Source: Lantana camara | Taxonomy: Eukaryota > Streptophyta > Magnoliopsida > Lamiales > Verbenaceae | NCBI GenBank assembly: GCA_037501455.1 | Contig: CM074855.1 | Coordinates: 31,591,001-31,655,000, forward strand | DNA: 64,000 nt | Direction: 5' to 3' | In this document: positions 11,781 to 24,569 of the stretch, piece by piece | How positions within the stretch are numbered: position 1 is the first letter of the stretch | How the letters are laid out: every line of letters begins with the position of its first letter | Notes under the pieces: model-generated | The model's input: only the letters and a program-made list of their open reading frames with translations | Database searches by the model: none | Told to the model about the DNA's origin: nothing | Program-made: the position numbers and the translations under genes

Positions 11781-14700
11781 TGTAACACCCCAAACGGAGG
11801 ATGCCACATCCCCCGCACTAGGACCCCGACCCGGTCATGAAATAGAAAGTCCATGCCCGAATCCAAATCATAGCGAACGGGAGACCCACTCACACACTAG
11901 GCTAGGCGGATCTAACTCGACAAACTCAGAGTGCGGAAGTAATTAAAACCAACAACAATAGATAGCGGAAGCATTAAAAACAAAACATGCAAGGCAAGTG
12001 ACGGGTTCAACTAGCATAGATACCTAGTCCCGAATCTCAAATCATCGTAACGTAATAAACCAATATAAGTATCAGCAGAATAGCTAATTACATCCAAATG
12101 CTAACATACTAACCCAACGGATTTAAGTCTAAGTAGAGCATAAAATATAATCTCCAAAAGCGAAATAAGAATACATAACATAAATAGAGTATGTGACAAA
12201 TGCATCCTAACACCTACTAGACTGACAAGTGTGACTCCGAAGACTCACTTCCGCCTAGCTCAAGCCAAAAGAATCCTGCAAAGTAAAAGATAAAATGAGG
12301 TGTCAGTCAACTGACTGAGTAAGGGGGCTAACGCACACCCACTGTATATATATATATAGAGCATAGCACATATCAGAAGGGTGGACTCATGAACCGGAGA
12401 TAGGTGTTGCATACCAAAGACATTTCCAAAATTACCCAAAAGATAGTCATAAGTATAAGTTTTAGAAAACATTTCAGAAACTCTATCTCGATTCATGATT
12501 CCCAGACAGAACAGATCACATGCTCGGCGAGTACGAGCTTCCAACCTTTACTCCTCAGAACATATCAAATCATAGAATACAAAAATCAATCCAACCGCTA
12601 CACTAATGATGGAGGAGATGTACAGTCCCTAAACCATCTAGAACATACACACCCTCAAGGGGTAGCGAACCCGCAAGAGTCCTCCCCGGCCTTAGCCGAA
12701 GGCTCAAGATACCACGTCTCCCTCATCACCCTAAGGTCGCGCAATGATATCTCAAATGGAACTACGCACAGGTATATCCCCGATAGCCTTAACAGTCTCG
12801 GGGGCTCCTTACCCATAGCTCCTTGGAACTACGCACAGGTATATCCCCGACGGCCCTAACCGTCCCGGGGGCTCCTTACCCATAGCTCCTCGGATCCACA
12901 TACAAACATACATACATACAGATGCCAATATTTCATGGCCAACTCGCTACAGAACATAACGTAACATACTTTTCAAAACAGCTTACATATGTCTTCATAT
13001 CTAATTTTCCAAAACAGAGTAGATTCACAAGGTCATAAACATATCATATCCAACACATACGTATATATAATAGATATACTCGCATGCAAGGGTTGAAATC
13101 AGCATATCAAGGCCATAGGTCGCATAACTATACAAAATCCTAAACCTCACCTCGTGAAAGTAGAGTCTGAGAGTGTGAAGGGCCAAACACTCTAAACCTC
13201 GGGCCCACCGGCACCACCAAACTCTGTGATAAGACATACAGAAGCCCAGACTTAGACTCTATATGAACCAAACAAGACGCACGACGTTGCTCAACATGAT
13301 CGTGGTTATGCATAAGTGTTCATGTTGTGCTTGGATAAGGTGTTGTGGTCATTCAAGGCATATCAATGCTCAACAAGGTCATATTTACAAGCAACCAACA
13401 TGCAATTCCATATCCAAAGATGCAAGATCAATTTAGGAAGTCAATGTATTCACAAAATACATATTAAATCATCCAATGTCACAGGGTTCAATTATAATAT
13501 TAGAATTAAGCATCAAGTTCATGTCGAGTTATAAAGTGCATAAGTAAGAGCAACTTGATCATATAAACATACAAAGTTGTTGTAGGTAGATGGCATGCTT
13601 GATACAAATAAAGAGTGCATTTAATTCACTTAAGATCATACTTTACAACTTCACAACATGTTTGGTACACAAGCTCAAGTCACATTCATAGTTTCATAAG
13701 TATTACACTTACAACCCCTAAGTCATTTATAAAAGTTTAGAATTATTACACGTATATCCCCTTAGTTGATTGCTAAGCATAATTGTTCGTTTAAAGTGTT
13801 TATACAATTATTCAACTAGGAATTAATTACTTACAAACATGACAATTATCAATTTATCGTAATTCATAATATACCATTTTCAAGTAGTAAGAGTAAATCA
13901 AGATATTACAATTCTAACTCCTATCATGCATCAAGTCTCAAGTTGTTCAAGCATCCTTCATGTATCTTAATTTAATATTGGAAACACAATTTACAACGAA
14001 CATAACATTGAGAACGTCTCAAATCCATATAGAGAAATCACAACATGTTCGTTCTTCTAAAATATCCTTCAAGTTCATTTAGTCACGTAAAAGATTAGTT
14101 TCTAAATATTACACTAACACACCTTCATACTTAACAAATAGCGTAAATTCATCAACAAACCAACAATAAACAATTTATTTGCACTTAAAACAATTAATTC
14201 AAATAATCACAATTACGCAAAATAATTCATAATAAATAGATCGAGTGTCCGATTAACGAACAAAAAGTGGCGTTGAACTCACCACAACGAGACGAACATT
14301 CTGACCAGACGCCGCCGGAACGCCGCCACTGTAGCTGCCGGAATTTGGCCGGACCGCCACCGGGCATCCGCCGAAGGTCACCGGAAAAATCCCGAAAAAT
14401 CATTCCTGAATAAAGTCTTCGTGCCCGTTCCGAATCCTCGATCAATTTCTGGAAATTCCAAGTCAATCTCCTCCAATTTCAGATCTACGAACACGAAAAC
14501 CCTAAATCTTCAAACTCAAATTACTTCCAAACCGGTGAACCAAAATGCGATCCGTAAAAGCCATTGTCTTACCCATGACGAGCTCTTCGAAAGCCCTAAG
14601 GTAGCTCACCGGAAAAATCCTCGGAGCTAGCGCCGCCGTTGCACCGCCACTTTGCCGCCGCGATCCGCCGCCAAACCACAGAATCTGGAGTCGCCTGATC

Positions 14701-15307
14701 ACAGGCCACTAGTTCTCGTCGTTCTGAACAACTTTCGTGAAGAGCCCGAGGCCAAAAGATGGCCGGAAAAGGCCCCCGTTGGCCGCCGAACTTTCTGCCG
14801 CCGTCCACATCGCCGGAACCACCACCTACGGCCAAGATCTGGTGAAATTGATGCCGGAAATGAACTCAGGGGGTCGAAAAACCTTGGAAACCATCAAGCC
14901 CCATCGAAAACCACCGCCGGAAGGTGGCGAAACCCGCCGCTACAGTAACTCGCTCCGCCGCAGTGAGCTTTGGGCGGCGCGTGCGGCGCCGTCTCTACTC
15001 CGATAGCCGTGCCGCTGATGTCAAACGAAGCGCCTGGAAGTCTACTTTTTGGGCATATGGCGCGTGTAACAAGGAGGTGGCCGGAAACCGCCGCGGAACG
15101 TCGGCGAAGTGGCGGCGGTCTGATAGCTCCGCCGCTGCTACTGAAGTCCGGCCATAACTCCTTCACCGTTCATCGTTAGTCCATGAAATTGGTACTCTTG
15201 CGTCAGTCTCACCGAGATAATCGAAATGGACTATTCGTTTGTTGAATTCCGTCGAGAAACGATCGAGTTATGGGCTCGTAACCGAAGCCGCGCATAGTGA
15301 CTCGCGG

Positions 15308-15353
<46 letters not shown>

Positions 15354-15901
15354 GATTGGGAGAAATATGTCTTGTACACAAGCTATATACAACCGGGTAT
15401 CCTTGTCGCGTAGCAAGTAATCGCGCATACAAATAATCGTAAATAAAATTGGTAAAGTTACGAACAAACATTCAAGCTCCGAATTAATTTTATAAATTAA
15501 AATGAAAGAGATAGATTTACCAATTAGAGTTTAATTCAATTTAATTTTAGAAACTTTTCGTACAAGTTAACGACACTTCGTAAACATACGATTGACTATT
15601 AATCTCAAGGAATTCAAGTAAACCGAAATTAAACAAGTTAAGTAACATGATGGATTTAAAATCAACTTGACAATTATTTCATGGAATAAATTTGAATTAA
15701 ACCCAATTAGACAGTTAGGGTTAAATATGCGCGTAATTAATCAAGTTGGCAATTAATCTTAGAATAATTCGAATGAACACATATTAAATTGGATTTACAT
15801 TAAATCACATAATTCAAGAACTCTTAAATTAAACACACATAAGTGTAGAGAGTTACTTGTTAATATTGTCAGGACGCCCTTCGAGAATACGGGGCGTCAC
15901 A
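11781..15901 (-). repeat. LARD 5' LTR (right copy, 4121 bp)
   Basis: Same content as 5167-9373. By eye the first 540 bp differ at about 17 sites and much of the middle at fewer, so the insertion is not recent. Here the exon-like block has a proper CAG: minus-strand ATCACAG ends at 13224 and the donor CGAG|GTGAGG is at 13151/13150 (73 nt). The stem-loop TCAGTCAACTGACTGA is at 12303-12318. Confidence 0.9.
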
Positions 15902-16284
15902 GTATGTGTCTCGGTCTTGTACTTCTAGTTTAGGCCGAGTTGCATTCATATTTCCCGTTTTGAATACTCTACTTGTGTATTTATATAAGAGTGGTATTTT
16001 GGAGAATTGTGAACTTCTTATGAATACTTGATCTATTTTGGGCCGTGTGGCCATTGTATATGATGTAAATGTTAGTATAGAGCTCGTTTCGATCATTATG
16101 CTATTGATTCTGAATTCCTGATTGTGTTTTACGCGTTCTGTCCGAGTTTTAGCCCCGCTTGGCCTAGCGTGTGAGGGTAGGTTCTCGTTCGCTTAGACTT
16201 GGACTCATGTATGAAAATCCATTTCATATGTGGGTTTGGATTTAGGTGCGGGAGATGAGGTGGCCCACCGTTCCGGGCGCTACA
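15902..16284 (+). repeat. 3' LTR of Ty3 #1, second part
   Basis: Begins with the GTATG target-site copy, continues the LTR interrupted at 5166 (TGTCTCGGTCTTGTAC) and ends in TGGCCCACCGTTCCGGGCGCTACA-like sequence at 16284. The intact LTR would be about 2.95 kb. Confidence 0.85.
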
Positions 16285-16614
16285 AATGACTATTGATTGC
16301 CTTGTTTATGGCAGGCTATAAACCTTACAATTAAGAGAGCCATAATGCTAAAATAAGGTTACAAAAACGTCAGGAACGTTTTGACCAGATACCAGTCCAT
16401 TAATATTACTCAACTATTATTTGTAACTGTCTGGAACTAGCCTCATTTTAAATTTACAATAAATGTCCAGCTATAAAACTCATATTTATACTTACGAATA
16501 TGCAATCCTTAGTGTATAGCATAATATAAAACACTAAATTGCATATGAAGTACAAATATCTTAATATATCAGGTGGACTATAATATCCACAAAGTTCCAG
16601 TATTTATTGTTTTC
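16285..16614 (-). repeat. Left LTR of D, first part
   Basis: Starts AATGACTATTGATTGCC and matches 23396-23720 with scattered substitutions. It ends in TTTTC at the solo LTR insertion. Ty3 #1 ends exactly at its outer edge. Confidence 0.75.
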
Positions 16615-19600
16615 TGTAGCACCCGCACGGTGGGTCACCTCCACCGCACCAAAGTCCGATCCACATACGAAATGGAGAGTCCGTACATGAACCAAACAGT
16701 GGCGAACGGGAGACTGACAGACTCACATCTAAGTTAGGCGGAACTTAGACCCTGAACAATCAAAACATGAATGCAGAACCGAGAAAGTAAGCCATGCAAA
16801 AATCCAAATGTACAAACAGGTGACGGGTTCAACTACCCTTAGAAACGTGTCCCGAATAATATATCAGTTCATATTCAAATTGCCAAATTTCATATTCATA
16901 TATAGCTTATACAAATGTTGTATTTAAAGAAATGCAAATGTACGACACCTACTAAACAAAAGACTCGAAAATAGACTCCACAACCTGCAAACTAAAACAA
17001 AAGAGAGGAGGGGTCAATCTTAACTCCAAGCACGCACTCCGCCTAGCACGCACTCCAAGAGGGGTCAATCTTAACTCAAGATGTACCCCGCCTAGCACAC
17101 GCTCCAAGCCAAACCTGCAAACTAAAACAAAAGAGAGGAGGGGTCAATCTTAACTCGACTGAATGAAGGGTCAACACACTCACGCTATATATTTATAAGA
17201 GCAAAGCACATACAAAATTCATAATGTTCATGAACTTAGGGATAGGTTTTTCACACCAAAGCATCTTTCCGTGATATATACATATAGGAAACTGGAACTA
17301 TTTTAACCCAAACAACGTAACTTATAAAGTTTACATCTTTTAACTCAATTTAAAATCTATCCCTGTTTCACGAACGCTAACAGAACATATAGAACTCGGT
17401 GGGTACGAGCCCAGACTTCCCCAATCTCCTCAGAACATATCATAACAGAAACAAAGCAGAAAATTTACATATATATCATGTCATAAAATACCAACCTCAA
17501 CTCCAGTGGTGGAAGCGTGTATACGCCCTAACCATCCATAATTTAACAAACTCATGCGAGGTAGCTAACACAAGACCTGTCCTCCCCATTTTTTACACCG
17601 AAGGCATCAAAATATCACACCTTCCTTAGGTTCCGAGGTCGAACGTGATACTCCGGATGGAGACTACACACAGGCTTTACCTCGATGGCCCAATACCATC
17701 CCGAGGGCTCCTTACCCATAGCTCCTTGGATCCACAAACACAAACACATATACATACCTATCACATAACCCGCTACAACAGAGACAGACGGACATAACTT
17801 ATACATATACTTATACTTACCCCTTTTCATGTTATTCATAAATAACTCATTCCTTGCCGAACTTAGCTCATGAGAGGACATGGCTGAAGATATAGCTTAA
17901 CGGGGCAAAACATAGTGAATCAAATGAAAGAGGCATACATGGGCACGTACATTGCTTAACATACTTGCAAACTCATTGCATATTCAAGCAAATACATAGT
18001 TCACACTTATTTACATACGTATAAGGCTTATTAAACCACATGCAATCAAAATTAGGCACATTGCATTAAGGTTTACCTATATCCTAACCTCACCTTACAT
18101 CGAAGAGGCCAAGGACATGACATTTGATCCACCCCAAAATCAACACGACTGACGAAACACCACCCCGGGTGTACCTGAGCAACTGAACACAAAACCAGAC
18201 TTAGACTCAAAAAATGAACCAACTAGACGCGCGGCTTATACTTATGAAGTGGTGTAACATGACAAGAAATGATCCAATAAGCAATAGATCATAAATATGT
18301 CATGAATTCAAGTGATTGTGTCCATGTCATTTAATGAAACGAATTCAATTCATGTAAAGCACAGATTCAAGCAATCAAATTTATGCAAGTAAGGCCAAAG
18401 AGTGTCAAATAAGAGTATAAATACCAATTAGGGTAGCATACAATTCATATTAGTCACATACGGGAGCCAAAGGGGTGAAAGGAACGCAAGAAGAAGGGTT
18501 TTGGCAAAGTTTAGCAAAAGCTGACAATTTTTGGAAATGCACAAGCTGTGGCTAAATGGAAATATCTTGACTTGTAGAAGTTGAAATCAGGTTTTGTTTA
18601 TTTCATATGAAACTAGATAAATAGATGTTTAAAATGATATATGGCTCGAATTCTAGTTCAAAGTGAGGACGAAATGGCGTAGGCTCAAATTCGGGTGATC
18701 GCAGAGTTTTAGTAAAATGGCGACACCCAATTAAAACGATTATATCTCACAAACCAGAAAATATATTGAGGTAATTCTAATTGGAGAATACTCTAGACTT
18801 CAAACGGTTGCGGTGGTTAAAGTTCCAGGTCAATCGAAGCACGTTTGAGGGGTAAACGGTCGTTTAGAAAATGTACTAAAAGCAGAAACGGGCATTTGAA
18901 GTGCCCGGGGGAGACAGTAGCTTTATACACGGGCGTTTGGTGAATGAATTGAGTACCCAAACGCCCGTTTGGGTACTCTCTGTCCGAAAAATGAGCAGGA
19001 GATCAAATATAACTCGAAGGGGTGGTTCCAAAATCACCCCAAATCATCATCCCAACCAAAATAACTCACAAATACATCAAAATACAAGATATAACACATA
19101 TAATACACATTAAAACTAGTATTAATCCAAGAATCTTGTTGTAAAATTCAAACCCACATTATATATAAATATATATATACATATATACATATAATACCTT
19201 GGAGGAATGAAAGGAGAAGATGAAAGGGAAGTCGGATGCTTGGATTCTTGCTTGAAATGGATGAAATCCTCTCGCCTTCTTTCTTCTTGCTTGGCTCGAT
19301 TTTTGGGGAAGAAGAGTAGGAAGGGTTTGGAGCCTTTAGTCTTGGAAGAAATGAGAAGAAGGAGAATGAGGAGAGAGGGGGGACTTGATCATGTAATAAG
19401 GGGAGGAAGAGAGGGGTATTTTGCAATTTGGTCCCTGAAAATTTAAGTGCTTCAATTATGGCCCGAAAGTTTGGTTGGTGAGCAATTGGGTCTAAATTCC
19501 AAAAGTGAAATGAGTCAAAGGATTTCAATTAGAAAGCAATTAGAGAAAAATTAGGCACTTAGATCGTGCTTGAGAATTAAATTGCAAACCACACGCACGT

Positions 19601-19774
19601 AATTGTAATATAAATCAAAGACAAGTTCAAGTATTTGCAATTAATCACATAATTAAATAATTAAACACGTAAAAGCAATTAAGTCACATAGCTAAATAAG
19701 TAAGACATGTAACACTCGGTCTAACTCACTCATGATGTCTTACCTGATTAGGCTTGAAAACACGGGGCGTCACA
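16615..19774 (-). repeat. Solo LTR S1 of a Ty3/gypsy element (3160 bp)
   Basis: Minus-strand LTR from TGTGACGCCCC (complement of 19764-19774) to GGGTGCTACA (complement of 16615-16624), flanked by TTTTC (16610-16614) and CTTTC (19775-19779), a 5-bp duplication with one change. The uninterrupted right LTR of D reads CTTTC at this point, which confirms the insertion. No internal region remains, so it arose by LTR-LTR recombination. Minus-strand landmarks: AAG|GTATT at 19198/19197, palindrome array 18978-18853, TTCAG exon block 18182-18094 ending AAG|GTGAGG, CAATC..GACTG near 17144-17162, TGCAG at 17115. A segment of the region 16976-17160 is locally duplicated. Confidence 0.88.
18853..18978 (-). 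repeat. Palindrome array in S1
   Basis: Four dyads sharing AAACG-NN-CGTTT: 18853-18866 (TAAACG GT CGTTTA), about 18885-18898 (decayed), about 18925-18941 (decayed) and 18951-18978, a perfect 13-bp inverted repeat (GAGTACCCAAACG) around CC. The outer arms differ between units. Confidence 0.8.
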
Positions 19775-19779
19775 CTTTC

Positions 19780-19881
19780 AATTTATTTATTATTAGTTTA
19801 TGGACTTTATTCTATGGATTCCTACCAAGGAATTTGGTATCCCTCCAAGAAAAAACTCATCCATAACATCAAATTCCAATA
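19780..19881 (-). repeat. Left LTR of D, second part
   Basis: Continues the LTR after S1 (CAATTTATTTATTATTAG...) and matches 23729-23830 to the AAATTCCAA end. The polypurine complement AATCCCCCACAG follows at 19880-19892. Confidence 0.75.
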
Positions 19882-22800
19882 ATCCCCCACAGATTCATAG
19901 TATAAAGGCCATCTGAATTGCAACAACATGCTATCAGTAGATTGGTACCTTCCGGTTTAACCTCTACCTTAGTTATCCGACTTTCCTATCACAGGGGCAA
20001 ATGAAATGTTTCACCTTGAATATGGCACCTTGAGTTTGACAGAGCCAGTGGTATTAACATATCACAAAGAGCTTTAGTAATCTGTCAAGTTAACACGCTT
20101 CGGCCATATGTCATGTCCTGTTCATAAATACTTTCAAGGAATAACCCATTTCCTCTAATCGCGGCCACACGATAATATTTAATTATTTAGGATCTCTAAA
20201 GACTCACTGCTAATGTCTCATCATAAAACAAAATTTGACCCTATTCAGTGTATAACTCTTACTTTTATTTGTAGCTTCAGCACCTACCAGGTAAATTTCA
20301 GAGAATAGACACAGGTACTAAGTACCAGTTTTAAGTTAGATGCAACCAATACATCCGACAACTTGTTTATACCACATTAAACCTCTGCATGGGATCTCCA
20401 CTTGGTAGGTTGGGTTCCTATTGAAAATGTATTACAATATGGGTTACAGTCTAATCCTCAACCTGGATTTTCGAACCAAAGGATAACTCAAGTTCCTACT
20501 TTAAAGAACAATGATACTTTCTCTTAGTTCCAGCCAAATCGATGGCTATTTATCCTTCCAACACGTGTTTCCTTTGTCTTACGATTGTATATGTACTTTT
20601 AACCTTTGTAATAGTAGATTAACTATCACAATGCACAACAATGGCTGGTATCGGCTTGGTAACCATTAACTCATATTCCCATTCAGCCTTAGTTCCAGTT
20701 GTATCCATTGATAACTCTACCTCAAAAGTAATAAGAATTATAACAGTTTGTTTATAAGACTTTTAGGACACAACGCCTCCATCCAGGGTACACACATATC
20801 TTGCACACCCATCAGTACCAGTGTTTTTTGGCAGCTTGGATTACACAACTAAATTCCCCAAGTGCTTCAGAGAATTTTTCCTCAATGTAACCCACGTGAG
20901 CTAGTACCTTTATGGTACTTCATCACTCGATCCAAATCTCCCAATGTGCATAAGTTGGGCAACTGGTACATCGAGCTAACTTAGAGATTTCAGATAAGAT
21001 GTCAATCTCATACCATTAGCAGGATATTACAGGCATTCAACTATTGAGAATATCTCAATTGAGTCACAGGAATGCCAATTTTATTTGTTTACATCCAATC
21101 GTAATTCACCCCAAAGTTTTCAATACATTTTACTTTACTAGAAGGCATAACTTCTTGAAAGTACCAGAATCGTCCTTGGTTTTGTAAATGACAAGTCGCT
21201 TCCAAAATCCTTAACAATCCTTATATGTTTACCCCAGTTAGGTCAAGTTTCATCAACATAAGTTGAACTGGTATTACTTGGATAAAACCCCACATTTCTC
21301 ATTCTTTTCAAGTGACCAAAATTGGAACTAGATGTAGGGACTAACCCCCATATTAGTCATTCAATCAACATGATCCTGAAAGAAACTAAATGTTACGGAC
21401 CCCCAGATTTTTCATCATTTCCAAATTATCAGGAATGGAACTAGATGTGAGAATCAAAACTAAGTTGTTATAATTCCAAGTTCTTTGGAATCAGATTTTA
21501 ATGCATAGTCCTTTTTACAGAAATACAATTTAAATCATCTAAATCCTTCTTCCATATACAAGAACTTTTAACATTATTACCAATGAAGTCACTATATTAA
21601 CTTCATATCAAATACCAAAATTTACATACTCAAATCTTATTCAAGTAAACCATAGCATAATAGCACTTGCCCACAACGTTTCATAACGAGAAATTCAAAC
21701 GTTATTCACCTTAAAAGAAAACTTATAACCATTGAACCAATAGTGATGTTCCTCCAAATTGTTGGGATGTGATGCACTCATACCAGTGATGGTATGCGCC
21801 CCGAAGAGAACTTCAAGTCTACGCATCCTATCAAACAAACTTGGGCAACACTGGAATTTCTCATGCTCATCAATTGGTTAATAGAGCACAAACAAATGTT
21901 TATCAACACAAACATGCACATTTGTTCCAGTGTCTATAAGTCAATTGAATGGTTCATAAATGCTTAAGATTTCAAGTTCTAGAGATACAAACTCGTCACT
22001 GGTATCATGAGTTTCAACTTCCATAGCTTTACTCAAAACCATACTGACAACAACAGAAGTTCCAATATATCCAGATATGGAATTTGCTTTCTCGGAGTGA
22101 GACTCCTTAGCACAAAACTAATCAAACCACACCTCCAACATAGTCTGTTTCTCTTGTTTCTTTTGAACTTTGTTCTTTCCATTATTCATAGGTTTAGAAT
22201 TTGAGTCAACAAAATTCAACTCCTGGTATTTCTATTCAACAGTTAAAACAAATTTCATTTGACTTGTACTTGTCTGGTACCAGATGAATTTCACTGGTTC
22301 TTAAACCAGATTCAATTGGTACAGATTTGTCCATTTGGATTAATAACAAGAACTATTTTTTTAATCATCCACAATTTCATTCGTTGTTGCCAATATTTGA
22401 AAAACGTGACCCATAGACCTTCCAGGCGAATCAACCAAGTCTTCTTTGGATCTTATTACCGTACTAAATATAGAATCACAAACTCAATTGACATGATATG
22501 TATAAAGTAAGTAATGATAAGAGTACTTCTTTAAGATTATTGGAAATCAGCTTTATGGTAGTACCGGACTATCAAATATAATAGATAATCAGATTTTGCA
22601 ATACACATATGATGTACAACATGGATAAATGATTCAAAACATAAATACCAAAATCATGTGTACCAATACAAGTACCAATAACATGTAGATCCAACTTATC
22701 AATTATGGCATGAGTTCCTTTAGCCAATAGATCCAACAAATTCATTAGGATATTAGTACCATCATTACATAGATTCATATGAGTACAAGTACCAGAATCT

Positions 22801-23388
22801 AATAGATCAAAATCAGCATAAATACCAGAGCAGATATTAATCATAGTATATGTACCAACAGTATGCAGAATCTTATGAAGATAAGTATCAATAATGTACC
22901 CGAAACATATTCATATGACAATGAAAATCAGAACAATACTATAAAGTAAACCGAGAGACTTATGTTTGTTATGACTGAATCGACGACAAAAGTCATCTTT
23001 CCTTAAAGAAGTATTCACCCCATTACCGGTGCATTGGGTTGCCGCGAAGCTCCTTCCAGGATCAAACAGTCTAGAGATCTTCGAATAACAAATACTCACG
23101 AATTCAGGAGAACCTCACTTCGACCACTAAAAGGCTCTTATGAGAGAGTGTGGTGTCTGGTTGGTACTTCAGAAATTGTGCTATGTGTGTGGAAGTATGT
23201 TTTCTTAACTAAACTCACAAGTACCAGTGCATGTGTGTTTCGTAGCAGAGTGAATTTTTCAGCACCAAACCAGAAACCTAACTAGACTTCTAATTCTTCC
23301 TAATTTACCACGATTTACATACTTGTCTCTCTATTTCTCTCTCTTATATTCTGAGGTTTGGAACTTAGTATTTACAGGGGAGAAGCCA
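19882..23388 (-). other. Internal region of D, non-coding
   Basis: About 3.5 kb without recognisable gag or pol. It is full of TACCAG and GGTAC words (minus strand: GGTACT, CTGGTA), densest near 22560-22880, where an in-frame 91-codon reading is low-complexity and probably meaningless. No RNA gene seen. Confidence 0.6.
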
Positions 23389-23830
23389 TGACACAAATGA
23401 CCATTGATTGCCTTGTTTATGGCAGCCCATAAAACTTACAATTAAGATAGCCAAAATGCTGAAATAAGGCTACAAAAACATCTGGAACATTTTTGACCAG
23501 ATACCAGTCCATTAATATTACTCAATTACTATTTGTAACTGTCTGGTACTAGCCTCATTTCAAATTCTCAATAAATGTCAAACAATAAAACTCATATTTA
23601 TACTTACCAATATGCAATCCATAGTGTATAGCATAGTATGCAACACTTAATTGCATATAAAGTACAAACATCTTAATATATTATATGGACTATAACATTC
23701 CACAAAGTTCCAGTCTTTATTACTTTCAATTTATTTATTATTAGTTTATGGACTTTATTCTATGGATTCCTACCGAGAATTTTGGTATCGCTCCAAGAAT
23801 AAACTCATCCTTAACGTCAAATTCCAACCA
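23389..23830 (-). repeat. Right LTR of D (442 bp)
   Basis: Starts TGACACAAATGACC after the putative primer-binding site and ends ATTCCAACCA before a short (TTG)n run at 23831-23847. It lacks the S1 insertion and so shows the empty target site. Confidence 0.75.
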
Positions 23831-24569
23831 TTGTTGTTGTTGTTGTTCATGTGGACCTTGTTTCTTTGTCAAATTGGTTATAAACTCACCTCGATTTAAG
23901 AAGACATTAGTCTTTTATATTCCATGCGAAATTCCATTTCCAATTATTCTATGTATGTAGATATCTTAAAACCAAAGTTTTTTTTAGCACGAACCTGTTT
24001 TAAATTACTTGGATATTACTTGGATCGTTATTCTTTTTAAAATACACACTCCCAAATGAAGATTTGAATCTTATTATCCTCGAAAATAAATTTTTTAACT
24101 ATTTGAGCCAACCATGTTGGCTGCATCTTGATTTTCTTAAGTTGTTATACAACTATTATTTCCAAAATAAACAACTAATACTTATTCATGTATTCAATTC
24201 CGATAATCAAATCAAAACTAATACCGAAGGATTTCTTACTTCTTTAACATCTGTTTTTTCGTATATACAAACTACCGTATGCTCCATGAGATGCATGGTA
24301 TTGATGTACAACATAATTTATGATATTATGTTATGAATCTTGTCAAATTAAAGTAATTTTAAAATAAATAACTAAATCATAAAGAACAAAAAATAATCAA
24401 TATAATACATATTTTTTATAAATAATAAATGAATTACTGATAAAGTATTTCTTTATTATAATTTTATTTATTAAGTAGAGTTTGTAAAAGGAAAATAATT
24501 TTAGGGAGAATATATAATTATCATCCAATTCTAAATAATAATAATAACAAGCATTAGTGGGGTTTTAAC
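23831..24569. other. AT-rich sequence, nothing recognised
   Basis: Opens with a (TTG)n run and continues as AT-rich DNA. The longest open stretch (24064-24336) has AT-rich codons and no recognisable domain. No repeat partner found in the window. Confidence 0.5.

Larger units (their letters stand above)
5167..15901 (-). mobile_element. LARD-type non-autonomous LTR retrotransposon in the LTR of Ty3 #1
   Basis: Complete element on the minus strand, flanked by the 5-bp duplication GTATG (5162-5166 and 15902-15906). Two LTRs of 4207 and 4121 bp enclose 2407 bp with no recognisable gag or pol. The primer-binding site (minus-strand TGGTATCAGAGC) is at the right and the polypurine tract at the left, which sets the orientation. 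Very long LTRs around a short non-coding core are the definition of LARD elements; it must borrow proteins from an autonomous gypsy relative. LTR ends match those of the other gypsy LTRs here (TGTGACGCCCC...GGGGTGTTACA). The first LTR base pair at the left copy carries TCT instead of TGT. Confidence 0.9.
1..16284 (+). mobile_element. Ty3/gypsy element #1 (Tekay/Del-like chromovirus), 5'-truncated by the window edge
   Basis: The window opens inside the reverse transcriptase of a Ty3/gypsy element. RT, RNase H and integrase follow in the Ty3 order, then a chromo-like tail, a polypurine tract and a 3' LTR starting TGTGACACCCC. The LTR is interrupted at 5166 by the LARD element and resumes at 15902, ending in GCGCTACA at 16284. 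RT and integrase wording ([32 protein letters not shown]) fits the Tekay/Del group of chromoviruses; the clade is inferred from recall, not from a tree. All reading frames are broken, so the copy is dead. Confidence 0.85.
16285..23830 (-). mobile_element. Old minus-strand LTR element D without coding capacity
   Basis: Two diverged copies of a terminal repeat of about 440 bp face each other: 16285-16614 plus 19780-19881 (split by a solo LTR) and 23389-23830. Next to the left copy the plus strand reads AATCCCCCACAG, i.e. a minus-strand polypurine tract; next to the right copy GGGGAGAAGCCA reads on the minus strand as TGGCTTCTCCCC, a possible primer-binding site not matching initiator Met. On the minus strand the LTR starts close to TTGGAATTTGA, reminiscent of copia LTRs, but no domain confirms the class. 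The left end lacks about 7 bp, replaced by Ty3 #1. Confidence 0.7.

Noticed and set aside
19148..19528. 126-codon minus-strand ORF in S1
   Set aside because: Lies in the LTR leader of S1, low complexity (Ser/Phe/Leu), with no homology signal.
22572..22844. Repeated GT-H/N-LL protein in element D
   Set aside because: No domain; generated by the GGTACT/TTGGAT word bias, and without support from a second copy.
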